A model generated the notes under the pieces. That model was given only the letters and a program-made list of their open reading frames with translations. It did no database searches and was not told the DNA's origin. Made by a program: the position numbers and the translations under genes. From DATKWS01 sp035529435 (GTDB lineage Bacteria > Krumholzibacteriota > Krumholzibacteriia > Krumholzibacteriales > Krumholzibacteriaceae), in assembly GCA_035529435.1 (NCBI GenBank), contig DATKWS010000245.1, forward strand, positions 1-22,966: a stretch of DNA of 22,966 nt. Reading direction: 5' to 3'. Position 1 is the stretch's first letter. The number at the start of each line of letters is the position of its first letter. Positions 1 to 8,835 of this stretch are shown piece after piece.

Positions 1-61
1 CAGCAATCTATCACACTAAACCGATGATTTCAATGAAAATATGGTGAAACAGCCGAATTAA

Positions 62-335
62 TTGACGGTGGTGAATAGGAGGAGGGCGGATTCATCCCGG
101 TGTGATCGATCGTCTTTCCCGGCGGCCGTTTCTCCCTGCCGTTGACGGTAGTGTGCACACTTCCGCCCGTTGCGCATTCGACACAAGCCATTGCTGCGGG
201 AGGCTCCATCCGTGACCAAATTTTAATCTTGACTTTTCGGCGGTATCGACCATTTTACAGGACGTATTGTCGGTTGGGGATTGGATGAACCGGTCTATCC
301 GGATTTTGGCTTGACAATCCGGGCATTTGACGGTA
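62..335 (+). repeat. Three dispersed copies of TTGACGGT(A/G)
   Basis: The nine-base motif TTGACGGTR occurs at 62-70, 142-150 and 327-335, all in the same orientation. The first two copies extend to TTGACGGTRGTG. The third lies between the -35 and -10 hexamers of the probable acs promoter. These may be binding sites for a regulator of acs; the role is inferred. Confidence 0.35.
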
Positions 336-367
336 CCATCCATAATTCTTGACGTGCTTTTTTGCAT
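92..367 (-). CDS. Doubtful small protein with one CPDC zinc-knuckle-like motif
   Basis: I do not recognise this reading frame. It is 91 codons from the first ATG; a second ATG at 343 gives 83. Near the N-terminus it reads VKCPDCQAKIRID, which resembles the first half of a zinc ribbon, but no second CxxC pair follows, only isolated cysteines. Neither ATG has a clear Shine-Dalgarno sequence. The second half is rich in Arg, Ser and Gly and looks non-coding. The probable acs promoter lies inside it on the other strand. It could be a small divergent zinc-ribbon gene, a decayed remnant, or chance; I favour the last two. Confidence 0.15.
   Translation of the reverse strand: MQKSTSRIMDGTVKCPDCQAKIRIDRFIQSPTDNTSCKMVDTAEKSRLKFGHGWSLPQQWLVSNAQRAEVCTLPSTAGRNGRRERRSITPG
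146..165. promoter_or_regulatory. 20-bp near-perfect palindrome upstream of acs
   Basis: The sequence CGGTAGTGTGCACACTTCCG is symmetric except at one position pair (149/162), with a perfect 12-bp core AGTGTGCACACT. It resembles an operator for a dimeric regulator. It lies about 145 bp upstream of the probable acs -35 box, a position more typical of an activator or of a second upstream promoter. The function is inferred. Confidence 0.35.
311..339 (+). promoter_or_regulatory. Probable sigma-70 promoter of acs
   Basis: A perfect -35 hexamer TTGACA (311-316) is followed by a 17-bp spacer and TACCAT (334-339), which matches the -10 consensus at four of six positions. Transcription would begin near 346, giving a leader of about 70 nt before acs. 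Confidence 0.5.
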
Positions 368-415
368 ATTATCACGTGAAAGAGCCGTAACTGTAAACCA
401 AATGGGAGGTTATGA

Positions 416-2374
<1,959 letters not shown>

Positions 2375-2400
2375 ACGCACCGGACGGGATTGAAAACGGA

Positions 2401-2431
2401 AAGGGCGGGGATCCAATCCCCGCCCTTTTTT
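2401..2431 (+). terminator. Intrinsic terminator of acs, possibly bidirectional
   Basis: The arms GGGCGGGGAT (2403-2412) and ATCCCCGCCC (2416-2425) form a 10-bp stem with loop CCA. Flanking AA and TT extend it, and a T run follows from 2426. It lies between the convergent acs and flavoprotein genes. Read from the minus strand the hairpin is followed by a broken T tract (TTTCCGTTTT), so it may also end that transcript, less efficiently. Confidence 0.9.
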
Positions 2432-2477
2432 ATTGCTGTTCCAGCGCCCGTCACCGGAATTTGTCTTCCCCGGCAGG

Positions 2478-3470
2478 CTAATCCCCGGTCCCTACGAGTT
2501 TCATGTAGTTGGCCCGCTCGAATGCGGCCGGCTCGGCGACCTTCTCGTGACTCATGATCCCCTTGATCGCGGCGACCGATTCGTAGCCGTGCCGGTCAAG
2601 CCACGCATTCAGGCCGTCCCGCAGTGTGGTGACATGCCCCGTGCCGTTCAGGAGCAGGGCCGATGCCGTCATGGCGACCGACGCGCCGGACATGAGCCCC
2701 TTCACGATATCCTCGGCGGTATGCACGCCGCCGGTGATCGCCAGATCACAACCGATACGCCCGTACAGGATCGCCACCCATCGAAGCCGCAGAACGAGCT
2801 CGTCGGAGGTGGAGAGCCGGAGCCGGCTTACGACCTCGAGTTTCTCCGGATCGATGTCGGGCTGGTAGAAACGGTTGAACAGGACGAGCCCACTCGCTCC
2901 CCTGCCTGAGAGGCCCGCAGCGAAGTTCGGAATCGAGCTGATGAATGGATTCAGTTTTACGGCGACCGGTATCGAAAGCCTCTCGACGACGGCTGACAGG
3001 ATATCGTAGTAACCGTGCTCGATCTCCGCGGGTGTCATGGCGGGATCAGTCGGGAGATAGTATATGTTGAGCTCCAACGCATCGGCGCCCGCCTCCTCTA
3101 TCCGTGATGCGTATTCGATCCAGCCGCCCCGCGAGGTGCCGTTGAGGCTGCCGATCACCGGTACGTCGACCGATTCTCTGATCCTCCGTATGTGCTCCAC
3201 ATACTCGTCCGGCGCAAATTTGAAACTGTCGTACGGGGGAAAATAGGAAAGGGCCTCGGCGAAGCTCTCGGTCCCCCGCACCAGATTGGAGTTGAGCGAG
3301 TCCTGTTCCAACGTCACCTGTTCCTCGAAGAGGGAGTGCAGCACCACAGCCGCGATACCGGCATCTTCAAGCTCCTTGATCGTGCCCGCATCCCTGCAGA
3401 GTGGGGATGAGGAAGCAACGATGGGATTCCTCAGCTCGAGGCCCATGTATGAAGTCGTGAGGTCAGCCAT
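2478..3470 (-). CDS. Dihydroorotate-dehydrogenase-like FMN protein
   Basis: This 330-residue protein has the TIM-barrel FMN fold of the dihydroorotate dehydrogenase/dihydropyrimidine dehydrogenase family: an N-terminal GLELRNPIVASSSPL, a central VAVKLNPF strand and C-terminal AITGGVHTAEDIVKGLMSGA, the phosphate-binding region. In true class 1 enzymes a segment with NxSCPN carries the catalytic cysteine; here the equivalent stretch reads ELNIYYLP (residues 133-140), so orotate synthesis is unlikely. The ATG at 3470 is chosen because AAAGGGG precedes it and family homology begins there. It lies 109 bp downstream of the pyruvate oxidoreductase gene on the same strand, probably in one transcript, suggesting a redox role linked to that enzyme. 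The substrate is unknown. Confidence 0.85.
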   Translation of the reverse strand: MADLTTSYMGLELRNPIVASSSPLCRDAGTIKELEDAGIAAVVLHSLFEEQVTLEQDSLNSNLVRGTESFAEALSYFPPYDSFKFAPDEYVEHIRRIRESVDVPVIGSLNGTSRGGWIEYASRIEEAGADALELNIYYLPTDPAMTPAEIEHGYYDILSAVVERLSIPVAVKLNPFISSIPNFAAGLSGRGASGLVLFNRFYQPDIDPEKLEVVSRLRLSTSDELVLRLRWVAILYGRIGCDLAITGGVHTAEDIVKGLMSGASVAMTASALLLNGTGHVTTLRDGLNAWLDRHGYESVAAIKGIMSHEKVAEPAAFERANYMKLVGTGD

Positions 3471-3531
3471 GATACACCCCTTTCCATTACCCTGTAGAAT
3501 TTCTGCGAATCGTTTCGCCGCGGTATGCGAG

Positions 3532-3565
3532 CGGCCCCGGTAGTGCCGGTGGGTTTCCGGGGCCG
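3532..3565 (-). other. GC-rich hairpin between oxidoreductase and flavoprotein genes
   Basis: CGGCCCCGG (3532-3540) and CCGGGGCCG (3557-3565) can form a perfect 9-bp stem around a 16-nt loop in the intergenic RNA. No T run follows it on the minus strand, so it is not a classic terminator. It could stabilise or help process the transcript and so set the ratio of the two proteins. Confidence 0.45.
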
Positions 3566-3579
3566 GATTCATGTCATTG

Positions 3580-6500
3580 TCAGTCGTCGTACTTCAGTGC
3601 AGCCATATGCTCATAGAGTTTCCAGCGCCTGTTTACGTTCTCCTGCGCCTCCTTGAGCAGCTCGGCCGCCTCGTCGGGTATCGTGTGCCGCAGGATATTG
3701 TAGCGGTTCTCGTTGTAGATATACTCCTCGAGCGGAATGGCGGGAGCCTTGGAGTCGATTTGCAGCGGGTTTTTCCCCTCCCGGATGAGCATGGGATTGT
3801 ACCTGATGAGCGGCCAGTACCCCGATTTGACCGCCAACTTCTGCTGATCCGGCCCCTTGATGAGATTGTATCCCTGGCCGATGCAATGGCAGTACGCGAT
3901 AATGATCGACGGACCGTTGAATTCCTCGGCTTCGAGGAAGGCCTTGATCGTCTGGCCCTCGTTCGCGCCGATCGCCACACGCGCGACGTATACGTTGCTG
4001 TAGGACATCGCCATCCAGGCGAGGTCTTTCTTGGGCGTGCGCTTTCCGGCCGCGGCGAATTTCGCGACGGCGCCGAGCGGCGTCGCCTTGGACATCTGGC
4101 CGCCCGTATTCGAGTACGTCTCGGTATCCAGGACGAGAATGTTCACATCCCGCCGCTGCGCGATCACGTGATCGAGGCCGCCGTATCCGATGTCGTACGC
4201 CCAGCCGTCCCCGCCGAGTATCCAGACCGATTTCCTGGTAAGCGTGTCGACGACACTGAGCAGGTTTTTCGCATCGGGGGAATCAATGGTTGCGAGCTTT
4301 TTCTGGAGCACCGCCATGCGTTCCCGCTGCAGCCTGATGCCGGCCTCCGCACTCTGGTCGGCCTCGAGGATTCCCTGAACGAGTTTGTCCCCGAGTTCTG
4401 GGGAGAGTTTTCTCAGCAGCTCGCGCGCGTACTCGTTCTGCTTGTCGACGGCGAGCCGCATCCCGTACCCGAACTCGGCGATATCCTCGAAGAGCGAGTT
4501 GTTCCACGCCACGCCGCGGCCGCTGGCGTTCGTCGTCCACGGTGTCGCGGGAAGGTTCCCGCCGTAGATCGAACTGCATCCGGTGGCGTTGCCGATCAGT
4601 GCCCGGTCGCCGAAGAGCTGGCTCAGGAGCTTCACGTACGGCGTTTCACCGCATCCGGCGCAGGCGCCGCTGAACTCGAAGAGCGGTTCGAGGAACTGCA
4701 CGCTGCGGGTAACGCTCCGGTTGATCTTCTCGCGGTCGATATAGGGGATCGAGAGGAAGAAGTTCCAATTCTCCTTCTCCTGTTCCCTGATCGGCGGCTG
4801 GGGCGCCATGTTGATCGCATTCTTTTCCGGTTCGGCCTTGTTCTTCGCAGGGCACAGCCTCACACAGAGGCCGCACTGCGTGCAGTCCTCGGGTGAGACC
4901 TGCAGCGTGAACTTCATACCATTGAAATCCTTCGCTTTCGCGTCGACGGATTTGAACGTGGCCGGCGCCTGCTCGAGGAGCGCCGGATCGTAGACCTTCG
5001 ACCGGATCACCGCGTGCGGACATATCAGCACGCACCTGCCGCACTGTATGCAGGTGTCCGGATCCCAGACGGGTATCTCGAACGCGATATTACGTTTCTC
5101 CCACTTCGTCGTACCCGTCGGGAACGTGCCGTCGGGAGCGAAGGCGCTGACAGGCAGGTCGTCACCCTCCTTGGCGATCATCCTGCCGATCACCTCTCGC
5201 ACGTACTCGGGAGCTTCCCCCGGTACCGGTGGGAGCATCTGCAGCTCGCTCGTTGCCTTGTTCGGGTACTTGATCTCGTGGAGATTTTCAGGGGTCTTGT
5301 CGACCGCCGCGTAGTTCATCTGGAGTATCTTCTCGCCCCTCGAGCCGAATGTCTTCTTGATGAAGTCCTTGATACGCTGCAACGCTTCTTCCTTGGGCAG
5401 GATGTCCGAGATCAAGAAAAAGCAGGTCTGCATGATCGTGTTGATGCGTGCACCGAGACCTACCTCCCTGGCGATCTTGTACGCGTCGACGACGTAGAAC
5501 TTCAGCTTCTTGTCGATGATCTCCTGTTGCACCTGCTGCGGCAGCATGTCCCATGTCCCATCGATGGGGAAGGGGCTGTTGAGGAGAAATGTCGCGCCGG
5601 GCTCCGCCGCCTTCAGCACGTGGATCCGTTCCATGAAGGGGAACTGATGGCATGCGACGAAATTCGCCTTGCTGATGAGGTAGGGGGAAGGAATCCGCTC
5701 CGGTCCGAAGCGAAGATGTGAAACGGTCAGCGATCCGGCCTTGCGGGAGTCGTACACGAAGTAACCCTGCGCGAAATTGTCCGTATCCTCACCGATGATC
5801 TTGATTGAATTCTTGTTCGCGCTCACCGTGCCGTCCGAGCCGAGACCGAAGAATACCGCTCGCGTCTGTCCCGGCTTTTCGATGGTGTAATCGGGATCGT
5901 ACGCGATGCTCATGCCGGTTACGTCGTCCTCGATACCGACGGTGAAGTGGTTCTTCGGCTCGTCCAGCTTCATGTTGGCGAAAACACCGGCGACCATGCC
6001 GGGTGTGAACTCCTTCGAGGAGAGGCCGTACCGGCCGCCGATCACGCGGGGCCGCGACTTGAAGCGGCCGTCGCCCGATGCGCCGTGTTCGCTCAGGGCC
6101 GTTACGATATCCTCGTAGAGCGGCTCGCCGATCGCACCCGGCTCCTTGGTCCGGTCGAGCGCGCAGATCGTTTTCACCGTTTTCGGGAGGGCGCCGATGA
6201 AGTGCTCCACAGAGAAGGGGCGGTAGAGTCTCACCTTGATGAGCCCCACCTTTTCACCCGTGCCGACGAGCTGGTCGACCGTCTCGTGCACCGTCTCGCC
6301 GCCGGAGCCCATTATGACGATCACGCGATCGGCATCGGGAGCACCCTCGTACTGGAAGAGTTTGTACATACGCCCGACGACCTTCTCGAAGCGCTTCATC
6401 ACCGTATCGACGATCTCGGGACACCGTATATAGAACGGATTCGCCGCTTCTCGTGCCTGGAAAAAGGTGTCCGGATTCTGGGCCGTTCCCCTGAGAACGG

Positions 6501-7137
6501 GGTGGTCGGGACTCAGAGCCCGTTCGCGATGGGCGCGGACCGCATCATCATCGATTATTGCCCGGTAATCGTCGTCATCGAGGAGCTCGACCTTCGCAAC
6601 CTCGTGCGAGGTCCGGAAGCCGTCGAGGAAATGGAGGAAGGGAACACGTGATTCGAGGCTCGCGGCACCGGCTATCAGTGCGATGTCCGTCGCTTCCTGA
6701 ACGGAGCAGGAGGACATGAGACCCCAGCCCGTCGCCCTGACGGCCATGACGTCGCTGTGGTCGCCGAATATGGAAAGGGCGTGTGTCGCCAGCGTCCGCG
6801 CCGAAACATTGAAGAGAGCGGGGGTCAACTCGCCCGCGATCTTGTACATGCTGGGGATCATGAGGAGAAGACCCTGTGACGCGGTGAATGTCGTCGTGAG
6901 CCCGCCGCGCTGGAGCGCACCGTGGCAGGCGGCCGAGGCGCCACCCTCACTCTGCATCTCCTGCACGAGGGGGACAGTCCCCCAAATGTTGGTTCTTCCC
7001 TGAACCGACCACACATCAGCAAGTTCCCCCATGACCGATGATGGCGTAATAGGATATATGGCAATGACTTCGCTGATCTTATGAGCGGAATAGGTCGTCG
7101 CCTCATTGCCATCGATCGTGACTATCTTTCTCGCCAT
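3580..7137 (-). CDS. nifJ: Pyruvate:ferredoxin (flavodoxin) oxidoreductase, single-chain
   Basis: It interconverts pyruvate plus CoA with acetyl-CoA plus CO2, passing electrons to ferredoxin or flavodoxin. The 1185-residue protein has all fused domains in order. The N-terminal pyrimidine-binding domain contains AIYPITPSSVMGELAD. Two ferredoxin-type 4Fe-4S motifs follow, CIQCGRCVLICP (about residue 695) and CTQCGLCVRLCP (about 750). The C-terminal thiamine-diphosphate domain carries GDGWAYDIGYGG. The proximal cluster ligands appear as CAGC (about 823), the Cys of ATGCSS (about 852) and a late Cys in YCHCIGQG. The start is MARKIVTIDGNEA at 7137, preceded by GGAGGAAG; an ATG eight codons upstream lacks that support. 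It heads a unit with the flavoprotein gene. Its presence implies low-potential ferredoxin metabolism. Confidence 0.96.
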   Translation of the reverse strand: MARKIVTIDGNEATTYSAHKISEVIAIYPITPSSVMGELADVWSVQGRTNIWGTVPLVQEMQSEGGASAACHGALQRGGLTTTFTASQGLLLMIPSMYKIAGELTPALFNVSARTLATHALSIFGDHSDVMAVRATGWGLMSSCSVQEATDIALIAGAASLESRVPFLHFLDGFRTSHEVAKVELLDDDDYRAIIDDDAVRAHRERALSPDHPVLRGTAQNPDTFFQAREAANPFYIRCPEIVDTVMKRFEKVVGRMYKLFQYEGAPDADRVIVIMGSGGETVHETVDQLVGTGEKVGLIKVRLYRPFSVEHFIGALPKTVKTICALDRTKEPGAIGEPLYEDIVTALSEHGASGDGRFKSRPRVIGGRYGLSSKEFTPGMVAGVFANMKLDEPKNHFTVGIEDDVTGMSIAYDPDYTIEKPGQTRAVFFGLGSDGTVSANKNSIKIIGEDTDNFAQGYFVYDSRKAGSLTVSHLRFGPERIPSPYLISKANFVACHQFPFMERIHVLKAAEPGATFLLNSPFPIDGTWDMLPQQVQQEIIDKKLKFYVVDAYKIAREVGLGARINTIMQTCFFLISDILPKEEALQRIKDFIKKTFGSRGEKILQMNYAAVDKTPENLHEIKYPNKATSELQMLPPVPGEAPEYVREVIGRMIAKEGDDLPVSAFAPDGTFPTGTTKWEKRNIAFEIPVWDPDTCIQCGRCVLICPHAVIRSKVYDPALLEQAPATFKSVDAKAKDFNGMKFTLQVSPEDCTQCGLCVRLCPAKNKAEPEKNAINMAPQPPIREQEKENWNFFLSIPYIDREKINRSVTRSVQFLEPLFEFSGACAGCGETPYVKLLSQLFGDRALIGNATGCSSIYGGNLPATPWTTNASGRGVAWNNSLFEDIAEFGYGMRLAVDKQNEYARELLRKLSPELGDKLVQGILEADQSAEAGIRLQRERMAVLQKKLATIDSPDAKNLLSVVDTLTRKSVWILGGDGWAYDIGYGGLDHVIAQRRDVNILVLDTETYSNTGGQMSKATPLGAVAKFAAAGKRTPKKDLAWMAMSYSNVYVARVAIGANEGQTIKAFLEAEEFNGPSIIIAYCHCIGQGYNLIKGPDQQKLAVKSGYWPLIRYNPMLIREGKNPLQIDSKAPAIPLEEYIYNENRYNILRHTIPDEAAELLKEAQENVNRRWKLYEHMAALKYDD

Positions 7138-7168
7138 ACGATCTTCCTCCGATTCTTGCACAGATACC

Positions 7169-7226
7169 GTATATGCTGTAAATGTAGATCAATTAAAAAC
7201 GTGCGTGCTCGCCTCGGTATATGCTG
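7169..7226. repeat. 10-bp direct repeat GTATATGCTG in the divergent intergenic region
   Basis: GTATATGCTG occurs at 7169-7178 and again at 7217-7226, starts 48 bp apart. The second copy overlaps the loop and inner stem of the hairpin at 7206-7240. Both lie in the leader region of the minus-strand oxidoreductase gene and could be paired regulator sites; no regulator family is assigned. Confidence 0.4.
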
Positions 7227-7240
7227 CACCGGGGCGAGCA
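7206..7240 (-). promoter_or_regulatory. 13-bp-stem inverted repeat upstream of the oxidoreductase gene
   Basis: Positions 7206-7218 pair with 7228-7240 over 13 bp, with one G-T wobble, around a 9-nt loop. On the minus strand the hairpin is followed a few bases later by TTTTT and then about 60 nt to the oxidoreductase start. It could be a leader attenuator or an operator. There is no consensus Rex site, and I could not identify a convincing minus-strand promoter, so the direction of action is uncertain. Confidence 0.45.
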
Positions 7241-7307
7241 ACGGAAAAATACAATACAGTAAGGATAATGATTTTGCACTGAAAGTCGAGTTAATAATTT
7301 GGAATTA

Positions 7308-7336
7308 TTGACAGAAGTACTCGATTAAACTAATGT
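7308..7336 (+). promoter_or_regulatory. Possible promoter of the glmM-glmS unit
   Basis: A perfect TTGACA (7308-7313) is followed by 17 bp and TAATGT (7331-7336), a weak -10 match. Transcription would begin near 7343, about 36 nt before the chosen glmM start. The weak -10 keeps confidence moderate. Confidence 0.4.
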
Positions 7337-7378
7337 AGAAGAGTTCTCGATCTCCGTGTGTCGAGGGAGTATGTAGAT

Positions 7379-8749
7379 ATGCGTGTTCCTGCATCACTTA
7401 TGATGAGCGTCTCGGGCATTCGCGGGCTTCTCGGGGAAGGGATGAATCCAGAGATAGCCGTCCGCTTCGCCGCCGCCTTCGCATCCCGAATCGCGGGCGG
7501 ATCGGTTGTCGTCGGGAGGGACTCGCGACTGTCCGGGGCCTATCTCGCCCCCGTCATATTCTCGACCGTGCAGTTCTTCGGTCTCGACGTGGTCGATCTC
7601 GGCATCGTGTCGACACCGACCGTGGAGATCATGGTCGACGAGCTGGAAGCCAGCGGCGGTATCATTATAACGGCGAGCCACAACGGTCCGGAATGGAACG
7701 CACTGAAGCTCCTCTGCGCCGGCGGCGAGTTCCTCACGGCGGCCGAAATGGAAGAGGTGATCACTCTGGCGACCGGTGACCGTCCGCTCTTCCCGGCACC
7801 CGGCCGGTACGGCGCGCTGAGCGTTCATGCCGGCGCCGACGCCGTTCACATCGAGCGCATCCTCGGTCTCGGGCTCCTGGAGACGGAGCGGATACGCGAG
7901 CGCGGTTTCAAGGCCGTCGTCGACTGCGTGAACGGAGCGGGGAGCAGGATCGTACCAGCGCTGTTGCGCCGTCTCGGCGTTGCGGTGATCGAGTTGTTTA
8001 CCGATATGAATGCTCCGTTTCCGCATGTGCCCGAACCACGTCCGGAATATCTCGGCGCACTCTCGGATGCCGTGCGCGAGAACGGTGCGGATATCGGATT
8101 CGCCTGCGATCCCGATGCGGACCGGCTCGTTCTCGTCGACGGGACGGGGCACGTATGCAGTGAGGAGCTGACACTCGCCGTGGCGATCGATTTCGTGCTC
8201 GAACACGAGCCGGGCCCGGTTGTGGCCAACCTCTCGACCAGCCGTCTGATCGACGATATCGGGCGTTCGCACGGCGTGAAGGTGTACCGCTCGAAAGTTG
8301 GAGAATCCAATGTGGTCGGCGTGATGAAGGAAACGGGAGCGGTGATTGGGGGAGAGGGGAATGGTGGCGTGATTTACCCACCCGTGCATTACGGGCGCGA
8401 TGCGATGACCGGGATCGCCCTTATTCTGCAGTCACTCACCGAAAATCGTATCTCGCTTCGCGACAAGGTGGAATCATTCCCGCGCTATGTGATCGTGAAG
8501 AGAAAATACTCCTTCGAGGGCGATCTCGAAACGGTCGCCGCGGCACTGGGCGGGCGATTTCCCGGGAACGTGAATACCCTCGATGGCATAAGAATTGATA
8601 TGGAAATGGGTTGGATTCATCTCCGCAGTTCCAATACGGAGCCGGTGGTGAGGATCATTTCCGAGGCCGCTACGGAGAAAGAGGCTCTCTCACTCGCTCG
8701 TGAGGCCGAAGCGGTCCTCAAAGGCGGGGCTGGTCCTGTTTCCCGTTAA
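7379..8749 (+). CDS. glmM: Phosphoglucosamine mutase / phosphomannomutase family protein
   Basis: It belongs to the alpha-D-phosphohexomutase superfamily, which moves a phosphate between C6 and C1 of a hexose via a phosphoserine. The 456-residue product has the active-site loop TASHNG with Ser100, the metal loop DPDADR (244-249), the sugar-binding loop GEGNGG (325-330) and the phosphate-binding RSSNTEPVVR (from 417). The bacterial GlmM consensus has TASHNP and GE.SGH, so this copy resembles the archaeal-type phosphoglucosamine mutases more. The ATG at 7379 follows GAGGGAG by about 10 nt; an in-frame GTG at 7358 is an alternative. The next gene is glmS, which makes glucosamine-6-phosphate, so phosphoglucosamine mutase is the most likely activity. 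Phosphomannomutase or dual specificity cannot be excluded. Confidence 0.85.
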   Translation: MRVPASLMMSVSGIRGLLGEGMNPEIAVRFAAAFASRIAGGSVVVGRDSRLSGAYLAPVIFSTVQFFGLDVVDLGIVSTPTVEIMVDELEASGGIIITASHNGPEWNALKLLCAGGEFLTAAEMEEVITLATGDRPLFPAPGRYGALSVHAGADAVHIERILGLGLLETERIRERGFKAVVDCVNGAGSRIVPALLRRLGVAVIELFTDMNAPFPHVPEPRPEYLGALSDAVRENGADIGFACDPDADRLVLVDGTGHVCSEELTLAVAIDFVLEHEPGPVVANLSTSRLIDDIGRSHGVKVYRSKVGESNVVGVMKETGAVIGGEGNGGVIYPPVHYGRDAMTGIALILQSLTENRISLRDKVESFPRYVIVKRKYSFEGDLETVAAALGGRFPGNVNTLDGIRIDMEMGWIHLRSSNTEPVVRIISEAATEKEALSLAREAEAVLKGGAGPVSR

Positions 8750-8835
8750 GGAGTCGTCATATCGGGGCGCAGCCTGACGGTGGGCACTGCTTCCGGCGGA
8801 ATGCCGGGGGGCCGCATAAAAAAGAGGTGCTGATT

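Larger units (their letters stand above)
1..415. other. Mostly non-coding region upstream of acs
   Basis: I see no well-supported gene in these 415 bases. The first hundred are relatively AT-rich. The stretch holds a 20-bp near-palindrome (146-165), three copies of TTGACGGT followed by A or G (62, 142, 327), a probable acs promoter (311-339) and one doubtful minus-strand reading frame (92-367). Nothing at the left edge shows the end of a recognisable upstream gene. Confidence 0.6.

Noticed and set aside
3571..4896. A 441-codon open frame on the plus strand opposite the pyruvate oxidoreductase gene
   Set aside because: No domain and shadow-like composition; the opposite strand encodes the conserved C-terminal domain of the oxidoreductase.
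8750..8835. A glmS ribozyme or riboswitch before glmS
   Set aside because: The gap is only 86 nt, too short for the ribozyme, and holds just a small 5-bp hairpin.
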